Assembly (NCBI GenBank): GCA_047629355.1
Contig: JBLHWU010000171.1
Location: 1-14,386, forward strand
Source: CAYUNA01 sp047629355
GTDB taxonomy: Bacteria; Bacteroidota; Bacteroidia; Chitinophagales; Saprospiraceae
Direction of reading: 5' to 3'
Length of the DNA: 14,386 nucleotides
In this document: positions 6,362 to 13,861 of the stretch, piece after piece
Layout: each line of letters opens with the position of its first letter
Numbering within the stretch: position 1 is the stretch's first letter
Notes under the pieces: model-generated
Told to the model about the DNA's origin: nothing
Databases searched by the model: none
Seen by the model: the letters and a program-made list of their open reading frames with translations, nothing else
Program-made: the position numbers and the translations under genes

Positions 6362-6833
6362 AAACCGTACCCCTGTTTCGAGTTCGCCAAAAGGAAATCA
6401 ACATTCTAATTGGAAAAATCACGGAACTAACCAGCGCACCGACACCAAAAAAAATCATTTCACTACGAATATAATTTCCCAGAGAATATTGTTCTTCCAA
6501 GGAAAGTAGCGGCAAAAAGCTCTCAACACCTTCTTCATCTAAAAACGTTTGGAAATAATTAAGCTGGCTAATCAACCAGAAAATCAATGGAATGCACAAG
6601 AACAACAGCGTAAATTTTATCCATTGTTTTTTTGCTAAAAATGTATGTCTTAACAAAAAGATATAACGTGCCATCGTGATAAATAAAACCACAAAAATCA
6701 CATTCGTCCACAAAAATGGAAAGTGCGTAATCTTCGTCAAAATTGGAAACAGCACACCGCCCAGAACAATTAAAGTGAAAATCCACCAAATGATTTCCAT
6801 TCGAAGTGCCAATCTATGTTGTTGTGTATCCAT
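6360..6833 (-). CDS. Small four-helix membrane protein, function unknown
   Basis: The 157-residue protein is not assigned to a named family. Four hydrophobic helices are visible at about 14-33, 42-62, 72-92 and 126-148. A polar loop between helices 3 and 4 carries DEEGVESFLPLLSLEEQYS, and the C-terminus is basic (FWRTRNRGTV). The start is ATG at 6833 (MDTQQHRLALRME). An in-frame ATG at 6920 adds 29 residues, but that stretch is simply the translation of the two hairpins at 6847-6895 and is rejected. REP-like hairpins bracket the gene: one at the stop codon, another eight bases upstream of the start. It follows the 228-residue orphan gene on the same strand with a 120-base gap. Probably an inner-membrane protein; no partner can be inferred. 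Confidence 0.75.
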   Translation of the reverse strand: MDTQQHRLALRMEIIWWIFTLIVLGGVLFPILTKITHFPFLWTNVIFVVLFITMARYIFLLRHTFLAKKQWIKFTLLFLCIPLIFWLISQLNYFQTFLDEEGVESFLPLLSLEEQYSLGNYIRSEMIFFGVGALVSSVIFPIRMLISFWRTRNRGTV

Positions 6834-6840
6834 ATTATTA

Positions 6841-6895
6841 AAGTAACTCGGGTTTTCAACCCGAGAATTAAGTATTCCGATTTTATAAATCGGAA
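6841..6895 (+). repeat. REP-like tandem hairpins, right copy
   Basis: Two perfect short hairpins lie side by side. CTCGGGTT pairs with AACCCGAG around TTC (6847-6865), and TTCCGATTT pairs with AAATCGGAA around TAT (6875-6895). With the leader AAGTAA, the first matches the left copy at 6337-6361 in inverted orientation. Such paired hairpins resemble REP elements, which are mobilised by RAYT transposases in other bacteria; no RAYT gene lies here. Confidence 0.7.
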
Positions 6896-6953
6896 AAAAA
6901 TAAATCAAAAAAGCATTCAATCAAGTCCAACTATCGTACTCAAAAACAGTTTA

Positions 6954-7640
6954 TCATTTTGTCGTAAATAAATAAAAATCTTCTACTACCAAAAGCGATT
7001 TATCCTGAAATAACAATTCATGCTGCAACCGTTTTTGATGAATATTCAAAATGTCCTCGTCCTTTTCCAGCATTTTATAAAGCGTCCGCGCCACCTTACA
7101 AAATCGCCCAAAATCAGCAATTTGTGGTACATCTCGCGTCGCTAATAGTTGTAATAATTGCTGAAAATCCGCGAAATTATGTGGCGCATACAACTCCGGA
7201 TATTTAAAGCTTAAATACCAAGAAACCATCCCGTAGCCGTCATCGTGAAAGTGATTGTTTTCAATCGAACGCGAATTTTGTTCCTTGTATTCTCGCAACA
7301 GTTCGTCGCAATGAAATACAAATCTATCCACTCGACCCACAATATCTCGTTCTTCAAAAAATAAATCTTTAAACATATCCCGCACGAAATCAGGCGCCAT
7401 TTTGATGAATTTCAACATCATTCCTTTGGCATCATAATTCTCTCGTTTCCAAATCCGTCGCGTCTGTGAGTTCTGTAAACTACGGTCATACATCTCCGCA
7501 AAATCAGGTGCATCTAAGTCCCAATTTTCTTGAAAATGCTGCAAAGATTCCCATTTGTACAACATCGAATCCCGTCGAGGGTCGCGCTGCAAAAACATTT
7601 TGTAGTCCGCAATATAGCCTTGTAGTTTATTCAAATTCAT
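6954..7640 (-). CDS. Orphan protein, faint resemblance to McrB-type N-terminal regions
   Basis: The 228-residue soluble protein has no signal peptide or membrane helix and is probably largely helical. It is rich in aromatic and charged residues. Notable stretches are LYKWESLQHFQENWDLDAPDFAEMY (27-51, split here only for description), DMFKDLFFEERDIVGRVDRF (about 88-107) and the WYLSFKYPELYAPH region (about 141-154). From memory, the pattern of a WE..HFQ.NWD segment, a middle LF.EE.D segment and a late YLSF.YP.LY segment recurs ahead of AAA+ domains in some McrB-like proteins of Bacteroidota. I cannot confirm this by search. There is no AAA+ domain, nuclease motif or McrC partner here. It starts at ATG 7640, 48 bases after the lipoprotein gene, so the two are probably co-transcribed. 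Confidence 0.65.
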   Translation of the reverse strand: MNLNKLQGYIADYKMFLQRDPRRDSMLYKWESLQHFQENWDLDAPDFAEMYDRSLQNSQTRRIWKRENYDAKGMMLKFIKMAPDFVRDMFKDLFFEERDIVGRVDRFVFHCDELLREYKEQNSRSIENNHFHDDGYGMVSWYLSFKYPELYAPHNFADFQQLLQLLATRDVPQIADFGRFCKVARTLYKMLEKDEDILNIHQKRLQHELLFQDKSLLVVEDFYLFTTK

Positions 7641-7688
7641 CGCTCAAAAATTATTTCGCCGCGAAGGTAGGCTTTACGAGGAGAAAAG

Positions 7689-8432
7689 CTATTTTTCTTC
7701 TGTCAATTGCACGCCAGATTTTTCCAAAAACTCGTCCATACTATAAATGTCCACTAATTTATATTTCATTTTCCATTCCGATGCGATGTTTTTTTCAAAA
7801 TAAATCAGCCCGATGCCTTTGCCATAAATCTCGGTTGCGGAATATTCCTGTTCCAGATGTCCCTCGCGCTCATTGTCAATTAATTCTAAAACATTCATTT
7901 GAATCGCGTCCACTTTTCTATTTTGAAATTCCACCAAGGTATCGCGATTAAACTGTCGATTTCGAATGAAAGTCATCGTCGTCAACGAGTCTGTCGGCAA
8001 TTTCCAATTAATCGAAGACACCACCACGCCCGGCGGATTACTCACCTGAAATGGAAAAACATTACTCGAAGAAATATTCACGTCCACCTTATTTTGTGTG
8101 TTCGTCAACGAGTCCGTTTCATACCAATAAAAGTCTTGCAAGGACATCCCATTACTCATTTCTTCTTCCCGAATAAACTGAAATGGCGTAAAATTATAAT
8201 CGTAATACATCCCAGTGAAATAAACATTCTCGCCCGTATTCAACGTTCTATAATACCAATAAAACGGTGGGTCATGCTCATTTCCAACGGATTGATATTC
8301 GTACACTTTTCCTTCAAAAAGTTGGTCAATCGGGAAATAGAAATCACGGATATTGCGTTTTTCGTTAGAAGTATTATTACCGTTTTGGCAACTAAAAAAA
8401 AGGATGAATAATAGTAAGTAGCTGTATTTCAT
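7689..8432 (-). CDS. Putative lipoprotein, function unknown
   Basis: With the ATG at 8432 the protein has 247 residues and opens MKYSYLLLFILFFSCQNGNN: a short hydrophobic signal ending at Cys15, the likely lipid anchor. An upstream TTG at 8468 would add 12 residues encoded by the palindrome at 8452-8537 and would bury the signal peptide, so it is rejected. The mature part is rich in Tyr, Phe, Asn and Asp and looks beta-rich. It begins RDFYFPIDQLFEGKVYEYQS and contains YYDYNFTPFQFIREE and the late stretch GKGIGLIYFEKNIASEWKMKYKLVDI. This resembles secreted beta-barrel or LolA/LolB-like lipid-handling proteins only in general style. No family can be named. The 228-residue orphan follows after 48 bases on the same strand. 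Confidence 0.75.
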   Translation of the reverse strand: MKYSYLLLFILFFSCQNGNNTSNEKRNIRDFYFPIDQLFEGKVYEYQSVGNEHDPPFYWYYRTLNTGENVYFTGMYYDYNFTPFQFIREEEMSNGMSLQDFYWYETDSLTNTQNKVDVNISSSNVFPFQVSNPPGVVVSSINWKLPTDSLTTMTFIRNRQFNRDTLVEFQNRKVDAIQMNVLELIDNEREGHLEQEYSATEIYGKGIGLIYFEKNIASEWKMKYKLVDIYSMDEFLEKSGVQLTEEK

Positions 8433-8451
8433 AAATTTAAAAATTTCTTTT

Positions 8452-8537
8452 TTTATTTGTGATTCCAACCGAAGTGGAGGAATCTGGATAGATAATCACG
8501 TCAGATTCCTCCACTTCGGTCGGAATCACAAAATAAA
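8452..8537. repeat. Long palindrome with nested inverted repeats
   Basis: Arms 8459-8486 and 8502-8529 pair over 28 bp with one mismatch (8467/8521) around a 15-base loop. A-T pairs extend the stem outward to about 8452/8537 with one bulged base. Each arm is itself an inverted repeat: GATTCC and GGAATC lie at its two ends, so each arm can fold alone into a cruciform-like shape. It fills the gap directly after the FMN reductase stop codon. On the minus strand it is followed by A-rich sequence, so no U-tract is present. Confidence 0.85.
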
Positions 8538-9044
8538 TCAAAGTAAATCAATCGCTTCCTTCAACATCTCCAAATTATCCACATTAGCTACAATCTCCCC
8601 AGCTTTAATTTTTACTTCATTTTGATACAATGCCAACTGCCCAACCACTCGCGCATCCAACGCTTGTAAGGACCAAATCAACGATTGCATTGCTTTTTCT
8701 CCACGCGGTTCATTCGGCGTAAAGGTCATTGCTAAAACTGGTTTTCCAACCAATTCTCCCGAAGAAACCACCCATTCCAGCGCATTTTTAATCAAGGCAG
8801 GCATATTGTGAATATATTCAGGAATGCAAAAAATTACTCCATCAGCCGCTTTAATTGATTTTCGCCAATTCAATACATTTCCATCCCAAGGATGCGAGTC
8901 ATTCTCTGGTTTAAAAAGCGGTAAATCATTCACAAATGAGCACTGTTCGAATTCTTTTTCTGGAAAGAGATTGGACAGTACATCTAATAATTTTGAATTC
9001 GAAGATTCCGCCCGTGATGACCCACTAACTGTCAATATTTTCAT
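8538..9044 (-). CDS. NADPH-dependent FMN reductase family protein
   Basis: A 168-residue flavodoxin-like flavoprotein that would transfer electrons from NAD(P)H through bound FMN to quinones, azo dyes, chromate or similar acceptors. The phosphate-binding loop SGSSRAESSNSKLL (7-20) and the flavin-contacting stretch PEYIHNMPALIKNALEW (75-91, the family's PEYN...P..LKNALDW motif) are both present. Length and the ATG start at 9044 fit the family. It follows the SNF2 gene on the same strand after a 56-base gap holding a 7-bp-periodic repeat, and the long palindrome lies just beyond its stop. No promoter-like box was seen in the gap, so it is probably co-transcribed with the helicase. The natural electron acceptor is unknown. 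Confidence 0.92.
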   Translation of the reverse strand: MKILTVSGSSRAESSNSKLLDVLSNLFPEKEFEQCSFVNDLPLFKPENDSHPWDGNVLNWRKSIKAADGVIFCIPEYIHNMPALIKNALEWVVSSGELVGKPVLAMTFTPNEPRGEKAMQSLIWSLQALDARVVGQLALYQNEVKIKAGEIVANVDNLEMLKEAIDLL

Positions 9045-9066
9045 ATAAAAATCATTTAAAATTCAT

Positions 9067-9101
9067 CACGTCCCAGTACCTAAAACCCAATACCCAGCAC
9101 C
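9067..9101. repeat. Tandem 7-bp-periodic repeat
   Basis: Five consecutive units start at 9067, 9074, 9081, 9088 and 9095, with consensus CANNACC. A at position 2 and CC at positions 6-7 are constant. On the minus strand this reads as GGTnnnn heptads and begins at the last base of the SNF2 stop codon. The spacing and GG core recall the ACGGTNG units of the inverted repeat at 5074-5165. Confidence 0.7.
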
Positions 9102-12100
9102 TATTTCAACTTCACCAAATCCCTCAATTCCGCATTAGAAAATTCTCCAATCCACTTCTCACCCGTCGAAACCGTCAAGTTTGCCAATTCCTTCTTCTTC
9201 TGCAACATTTGATTAATTTTCTCTTCAAAAGTCCCTTGAGTAATGAACCGATGCACCATCACATTATTCAGCTGCCCAATCCGATACGCTCGGTCGGTCG
9301 CCTGTGCTTCTACCGCGGGATTCCACCACAAATCGTAGTGAATCACATTGGAAGCAGCCGTCAAATTCAGCCCTGTTCCACCAGCTTTGAGTGATAAAAT
9401 AAACGCCCGTGCATTCCGATTGTTTTGAAAATCTTCGACCATTTCATCACGTCCTTTTCGGGAAACACCACCATGTAAAAATGGGACTTCCAAACCAAAT
9501 TCCGCCTCCAACATTTCCACCAACAATAGTCCCATTGCTTTGTATTGCGTAAAAATCAACACCTTCTCATTATTGTCTAAAATAGCCCGCATCAACTCTA
9601 ATAATTGCGCTGCTTTTCCAGAAAGGGCAGGAGAACTATCGCCTCTTTTCAAAAATTGTCGAGGGTGATTACAAATCTGCTTGAGTGCTGTAATCAATTT
9701 CAAAATTAGCCCTTTTCGGCTAATCCCATCCGCTTCTTCGATGCTTTTCATCGTCGAATCAATCACACTTTGATAAATCGCCGCCTGTTCCTTTGTCAAT
9801 TCACAAAATTGGTCGGTTTCAATCTTATCAGGCAAGTCTTTGATGATGCTTTTATCTGATTTCAAACGCCGTAAAATAAACGGTTCGGTCACTTTTCTAA
9901 AATAATCTAATTGCTTTTGGTCGCGGTCAATTTCGATAGGTTTGGCATAATCTTCTTTGAAATTTTTGAGCGTTCCAAGGTAGTTTTTATTAGAAAAATC
10001 AAAAATACTCCAGTACTCCGACAAGCGATTTTCGACCGGCGTTCCTGACATGGCAATCTTAACGGGCGCTTTCAATTTCTTCACCGCTTTGGTCTGTGCT
10101 GTCCCTGGGTTTTTAATATTTTGTGCTTCGTCAATAATGATGGTTAGCCACTTCTCTTTTTGTAGTTTGGTTGTCTCACTTCGCACCGTTCCGTAGGTCG
10201 TAATGATAACTTCCGCTTCTTTAGCTTTCGTCAAATCGCGGTTGGGTCCATGATAAATCGCAGCGGTCAAATCAGGCGCAAATTTCGCGATTTCCTTCAT
10301 CCAATTCGTCAACAAAGTCGTCGGCACAATAATCAACGCCTTCTTTTTCGCCAACTCACCTTCTTCTTTCAATTTCAATAAAACCGTAATAATTTGTAAC
10401 GTTTTCCCAAGTCCCATATCATCTGCGATAAGACTTCCAAAACCCATTTTTGAATTTTTATACAACCAATCAAAACCACGTTGTTGATACGGTCGCAATG
10501 TCGCTTTCAATCCTTTCGGTAGGTCGATTGACGTTGAATTTCGGAACGTCTCCATTAATTTTTTCGTATTGGCATCGAGCTTAATTTTTGCGCCTTTATA
10601 TTCTTCCGTCAGTGCAACTTGCAGTAATTCTTGAGCATTTAGATTAGGCGGATTTTCCAATTTATCAATCAGTTTTTTGATTTCATTTTCATCAAAAAAG
10701 ACATATTGGTCGTTCATTTTAACAATCCCCGAATATTGCTTCAACATTTTTAAAAATTCGGCTGGCGAAACAGCTTTATCTCCAATTGCAATCTGCCATT
10801 GAAATCGCAGTATATTTTCCATGCTAATTAAACCGCTTTGCGCCACCACGGCACTTTCATCTGATTTTAAAGCCATTGACATTTGCGGTCTCAATAATTT
10901 TATCAAGGCTTTTGGTAACAATATTTTTATTCCAAAAAGGCGAATCGTCGGTAGTATTTTAAAAAGCACCTCAACGAAATTTTCCGAATTAAAATATAGT
11001 TTTTCCTTTCCTTTGGAAGAAATCAAATGGCTAATCTGAGGGAAATATTCCGACAACATCGCCATGTCTCGCAAAATATCTAAACGCGTATGACTAAACG
11101 CATCTTTTTCAAAAAGGTCCTCCAACGGAACGGGTGTTTCCAGCGGTTTGCTCCGATTTTCAACGGCAATGCTAACTTCAAATTTATTCTCTAAATCGTC
11201 CACTTTCAAAACTGGGACATAATCCTTTTCGGTGATGTAAAATTTATTCAACCACAACTGAATTGCCGATGGATATTCCTTATTTTCAAAATCTTTAAAC
11301 TGTTCTAAAGAGCCTTTAAAAAACAATTTTCCGATAGCTTGGTCAGCCAAACGATAGTCTAATGTGCAACGAGTTTTTACCAAATAATTTAGAAAAACGG
11401 AAACCAAACTTTGCATACGGTCAGCCGCAACGGGTTGAGAAATATCTGGCCCCGTTTTATAAAAAAGTAAGGCTTGAGGCACTTGTTTTTCTAAAATCAA
11501 CATCGCCTCTTTCACCGATTCATTGAGCGTTGCCGCCAACCAACGAATTTTAAAATTCTTCGACCCAATCCTCAAGAATTGCGGAATAAATGCATTCTGC
11601 TGCGCCAATTTTTTAGCCAGCCGATACGTCAAATACAAGCCACTCAAGCCTTTTGAAAAATTAGCCAATCGTCCCGCTGGAATTTGGTCTAACCAAACCG
11701 TCAAATCATACAAATTATCAAATGATAAAACCGACTTTCCACGCCCATCTCGCACCGCACATTTCAAAAAATCCAGTTCGTCATCCAACAATAATTCAAT
11801 ATTTTCTGCTGCATTGATTTCAAGTGTGCTATCCGATTGCACATCTTCTTTTTTGACTTCTTTCGTTAATGATTTGGCAATACTTTTATAAACCTTTCCT
11901 AATTCTTTATGAAAATCTCCTGAAGGATAAAAAAGCGGTTTTGGCGAAAGTAAGGTCATAATACTCCCACTCATTTCTGGAATTGTCGTAAAATCTAAGG
12001 CACTCAAATCGATAATTTCCGTATCTTTCTCATTAGGATTTTCAACTTGAACCGAATAATTTTCCCACAAAGCACTCGCCGATAAAATCGAAACGCCCTT

Positions 12101-12628
12101 CTGTCCCGTCGCCGTATAACCCACGCCCTCAAGTCCTTTAAACAAGTCAAAACCATGCAATTCAAAAACTAAAAATGGATTTTTATCAATCTCATTCGCC
12201 ACCAAATATAGCACCGAAGCCATGTGTTTGCACGGTACCGCAAAATCGGGACAGGAACAGCCGCCGTTGATGTCTCTCCACGAAGTCGGGAAGAGGTGAA
12301 CATTCGCCCGTTCGCAAGTATCCTTGAGTTGCTGCGGTAATTCTCGATTCAATAATTGGGATAAAAAAAGTGGATTCCCTGTAACGATTTCAATTATTTT
12401 TGCCTTCTCGTTCGCACTAAATATCGACACGGACAAGTCAACTTTATAAGGCGTTCGCCGCGAACCTTGGACCTTTGCAGATATTTTATTTTTGCTGATT
12501 TGAATGTCTCGCGCCAATCCTTTATTCGCATAAGTACGTCCGCGCGGGAGGCGATTGGAGTTATCGATATCGTTGAGGGCGTTTAAAAATTGCTTGCCCC
12601 ACCAAGTATTTCCATACGATTTTCTCAT
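9101..12628 (-). CDS. SNF2-family helicase with N-terminal SWIM zinc finger
   Basis: A 1175-residue cytosolic ATP-dependent DNA translocase of the Swi2/Snf2 superfamily. The N-terminal part carries a SWIM zinc-binding motif CSCPDFAVPCKH (CxCx6CxH, Cys124 to His135). A long middle region of unknown function follows (about 150-700). The two-lobed motor is complete: Walker A in DDMGLGKT (Lys742), DEAQ box at 833-836, SGTPVENRLSEYW, the linker FILRRLKSDK, and in the second lobe HGGVSRKGR, GGTGLNLTAAS and QATDRAYRIGQ (about 1108-1118). SWIM-SNF2 proteins are widespread in bacteria and are thought to remodel nucleic-acid-protein complexes, but the role of this type is poorly defined. The ATG at 12628 lies only six bases after the mobA-like stop, suggesting one transcript. 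No restriction or defence partner is adjacent. Confidence 0.95.
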   Translation of the reverse strand: MRKSYGNTWWGKQFLNALNDIDNSNRLPRGRTYANKGLARDIQISKNKISAKVQGSRRTPYKVDLSVSIFSANEKAKIIEIVTGNPLFLSQLLNRELPQQLKDTCERANVHLFPTSWRDINGGCSCPDFAVPCKHMASVLYLVANEIDKNPFLVFELHGFDLFKGLEGVGYTATGQKGVSILSASALWENYSVQVENPNEKDTEIIDLSALDFTTIPEMSGSIMTLLSPKPLFYPSGDFHKELGKVYKSIAKSLTKEVKKEDVQSDSTLEINAAENIELLLDDELDFLKCAVRDGRGKSVLSFDNLYDLTVWLDQIPAGRLANFSKGLSGLYLTYRLAKKLAQQNAFIPQFLRIGSKNFKIRWLAATLNESVKEAMLILEKQVPQALLFYKTGPDISQPVAADRMQSLVSVFLNYLVKTRCTLDYRLADQAIGKLFFKGSLEQFKDFENKEYPSAIQLWLNKFYITEKDYVPVLKVDDLENKFEVSIAVENRSKPLETPVPLEDLFEKDAFSHTRLDILRDMAMLSEYFPQISHLISSKGKEKLYFNSENFVEVLFKILPTIRLFGIKILLPKALIKLLRPQMSMALKSDESAVVAQSGLISMENILRFQWQIAIGDKAVSPAEFLKMLKQYSGIVKMNDQYVFFDENEIKKLIDKLENPPNLNAQELLQVALTEEYKGAKIKLDANTKKLMETFRNSTSIDLPKGLKATLRPYQQRGFDWLYKNSKMGFGSLIADDMGLGKTLQIITVLLKLKEEGELAKKKALIIVPTTLLTNWMKEIAKFAPDLTAAIYHGPNRDLTKAKEAEVIITTYGTVRSETTKLQKEKWLTIIIDEAQNIKNPGTAQTKAVKKLKAPVKIAMSGTPVENRLSEYWSIFDFSNKNYLGTLKNFKEDYAKPIEIDRDQKQLDYFRKVTEPFILRRLKSDKSIIKDLPDKIETDQFCELTKEQAAIYQSVIDSTMKSIEEADGISRKGLILKLITALKQICNHPRQFLKRGDSSPALSGKAAQLLELMRAILDNNEKVLIFTQYKAMGLLLVEMLEAEFGLEVPFLHGGVSRKGRDEMVEDFQNNRNARAFILSLKAGGTGLNLTAASNVIHYDLWWNPAVEAQATDRAYRIGQLNNVMVHRFITQGTFEEKINQMLQKKKELANLTVSTGEKWIGEFSNAELRDLVKLK

Positions 12629-12634
12629 GCTGTT

Positions 12635-13783
12635 TTATTTTACAATTTGTTTTTTTACTGCTGCTAATTCTTCAGGCTTATTTACATTTTTTAAAACTTT
12701 CGTCTCGTTAATTTTCAATAGTTCAATTTCAGAATTAATCAAAATTTTCCTTGGACAAGAATAACCTTGCGCCAAAAACTGATATAAAATCGGATAACTT
12801 CGAGGTTCCCATATAGTAATCAACGGCTCTGGAAAATCTGTTTCTGGATTGTAAAACGCTGTCGCAATCGCCGAAGGATTTCTATTTCCAATTAAATAAT
12901 CCAAGGTCTTTTTATCCAATAAAGGCAAATCACAAGCGACGACTAACCAAGCTTGATTTGGATATTTTTGAAATGCCGAAAGCATTGCACCAAATGGTCC
13001 CAATCCTTTAAACGTATCTGTCAAAACGGGCAAATCTGTCTCTGCTTCTTGTCCTTCTCGAAACGACAAAAACGTTTTTTCGCAAACCGCATCCATCATT
13101 TCAAAAACATATTCGCGCTGAGGTTTTCCGTGATAATCAATCATTCCTTTATCGCGTCCCATTCGCGTACTTTTCCCACCTGCCAAAACTAAGCCGTACA
13201 ACTTAGGTTTAGCTGCTTTCATTTTTTCAAAAAAGAAAGCTTCTATTTTTTCAAAATTGTTAATCGAAACGACTGGAATTTTTTCAAAATTTTCAAGACT
13301 ATCTTTTAAAAATGGAAATACTTCCGTTTCGTCATCTTGTAAAATAATCAACTCCACATTTGTCAAGCGGTCCAATTTTCGGCGCAAGGAATCTTCCTTT
13401 CGTGTATCTATAAAAACGACTTGACTTTTTGCTTTGAAATGATTGCCATTCACAAATACCAAATCCATTCCATTGAATTGCTGCCGAAAATGCCAGGCCT
13501 CTAATTTTTCTTTTTGGTCAAAACGATGAAAAGTGATTTTGTCCGTGTGCTCCATCGCTGCGCCAAAAGACATTGCCGAATCAGCATCTGTGATTGCTTC
13601 GTCTGCGCTTTTGTGGTCAGCATCGACGTAGCCAACTTTATATTTTTTGGATAAACATTGGGTGAGTTGGAATGCTAGTTTTTTTATTTCACCGCAGGGT
13701 GTACCGATGAAAGACCATTCGTTGCGGGCGAAATTTCCGAGGGATGGGCGGGTTAGCTTAGCGTGTTTTTGATGTTTTTTCAT
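12635..13783 (-). CDS. mobA: MobA-like nucleotidyltransferase with N-terminal P-loop-like domain
   Basis: With the ATG at 13783 the protein has 382 residues. The C-terminal half (about 195-382) is a MobA-type domain, which in the family adds GMP from GTP to molybdopterin to make the guanine dinucleotide cofactor. Its signatures are LVLAGGKSTRMGRDKGM (198-214), TDTFKGLGPFGAM (255-267) and VVACDLPLLD (281-290), where the Asp binds the metal. The N-terminal 190 residues resemble MobB in layout: FIGTPCGEIKK (25-35) at the P-loop position, then KYKVGYVDADHKSAD. However, the expected GxxxxGK[ST] is degenerate (GTPCGEIK), so GTP binding there is doubtful. An upstream TTG at 13834 would add 17 residues and is rejected because it reads through promoter-like sequence. 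It is followed after six bases by the SNF2 gene. No other molybdopterin gene is visible. Confidence 0.85.
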   Translation of the reverse strand: MKKHQKHAKLTRPSLGNFARNEWSFIGTPCGEIKKLAFQLTQCLSKKYKVGYVDADHKSADEAITDADSAMSFGAAMEHTDKITFHRFDQKEKLEAWHFRQQFNGMDLVFVNGNHFKAKSQVVFIDTRKEDSLRRKLDRLTNVELIILQDDETEVFPFLKDSLENFEKIPVVSINNFEKIEAFFFEKMKAAKPKLYGLVLAGGKSTRMGRDKGMIDYHGKPQREYVFEMMDAVCEKTFLSFREGQEAETDLPVLTDTFKGLGPFGAMLSAFQKYPNQAWLVVACDLPLLDKKTLDYLIGNRNPSAIATAFYNPETDFPEPLITIWEPRSYPILYQFLAQGYSCPRKILINSEIELLKINETKVLKNVNKPEELAAVKKQIVK

Positions 13784-13831
13784 GGTAGTTAGAAATAAAT
13801 AATTAAGGATTAGAATGGGGGAGAAACGATA

Positions 13832-13839
13832 CAAAGGTT
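13832..13839 (-). promoter_or_regulatory. Weak promoter-like box upstream of mobA
   Basis: On the minus strand AACCTTTG differs from TAnnTTTG at one position. It would give a leader of about 40 bases. No -33 TTG is visible, and read-through from the MBL gene is equally possible. Confidence 0.2.
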
Positions 13840-13861
13840 CTAGAAACTTTTTTATTCTAAT

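Noticed and set aside
7466..8411. Two plus-strand open frames (161 and 170 codons) over the orphan and lipoprotein genes
   Set aside because: Antisense shadows with improbable composition; the minus-strand genes have a signal peptide and sensible start spacing.
8452..8537. Palindrome as intrinsic terminator of the FMN reductase gene
   Set aside because: Sequence after the hairpin on the minus strand is A-rich with no U-tract, and the loop is long.
9067..9101. CRISPR-like repeat
   Set aside because: Units are 7 bp, contiguous and without spacers.
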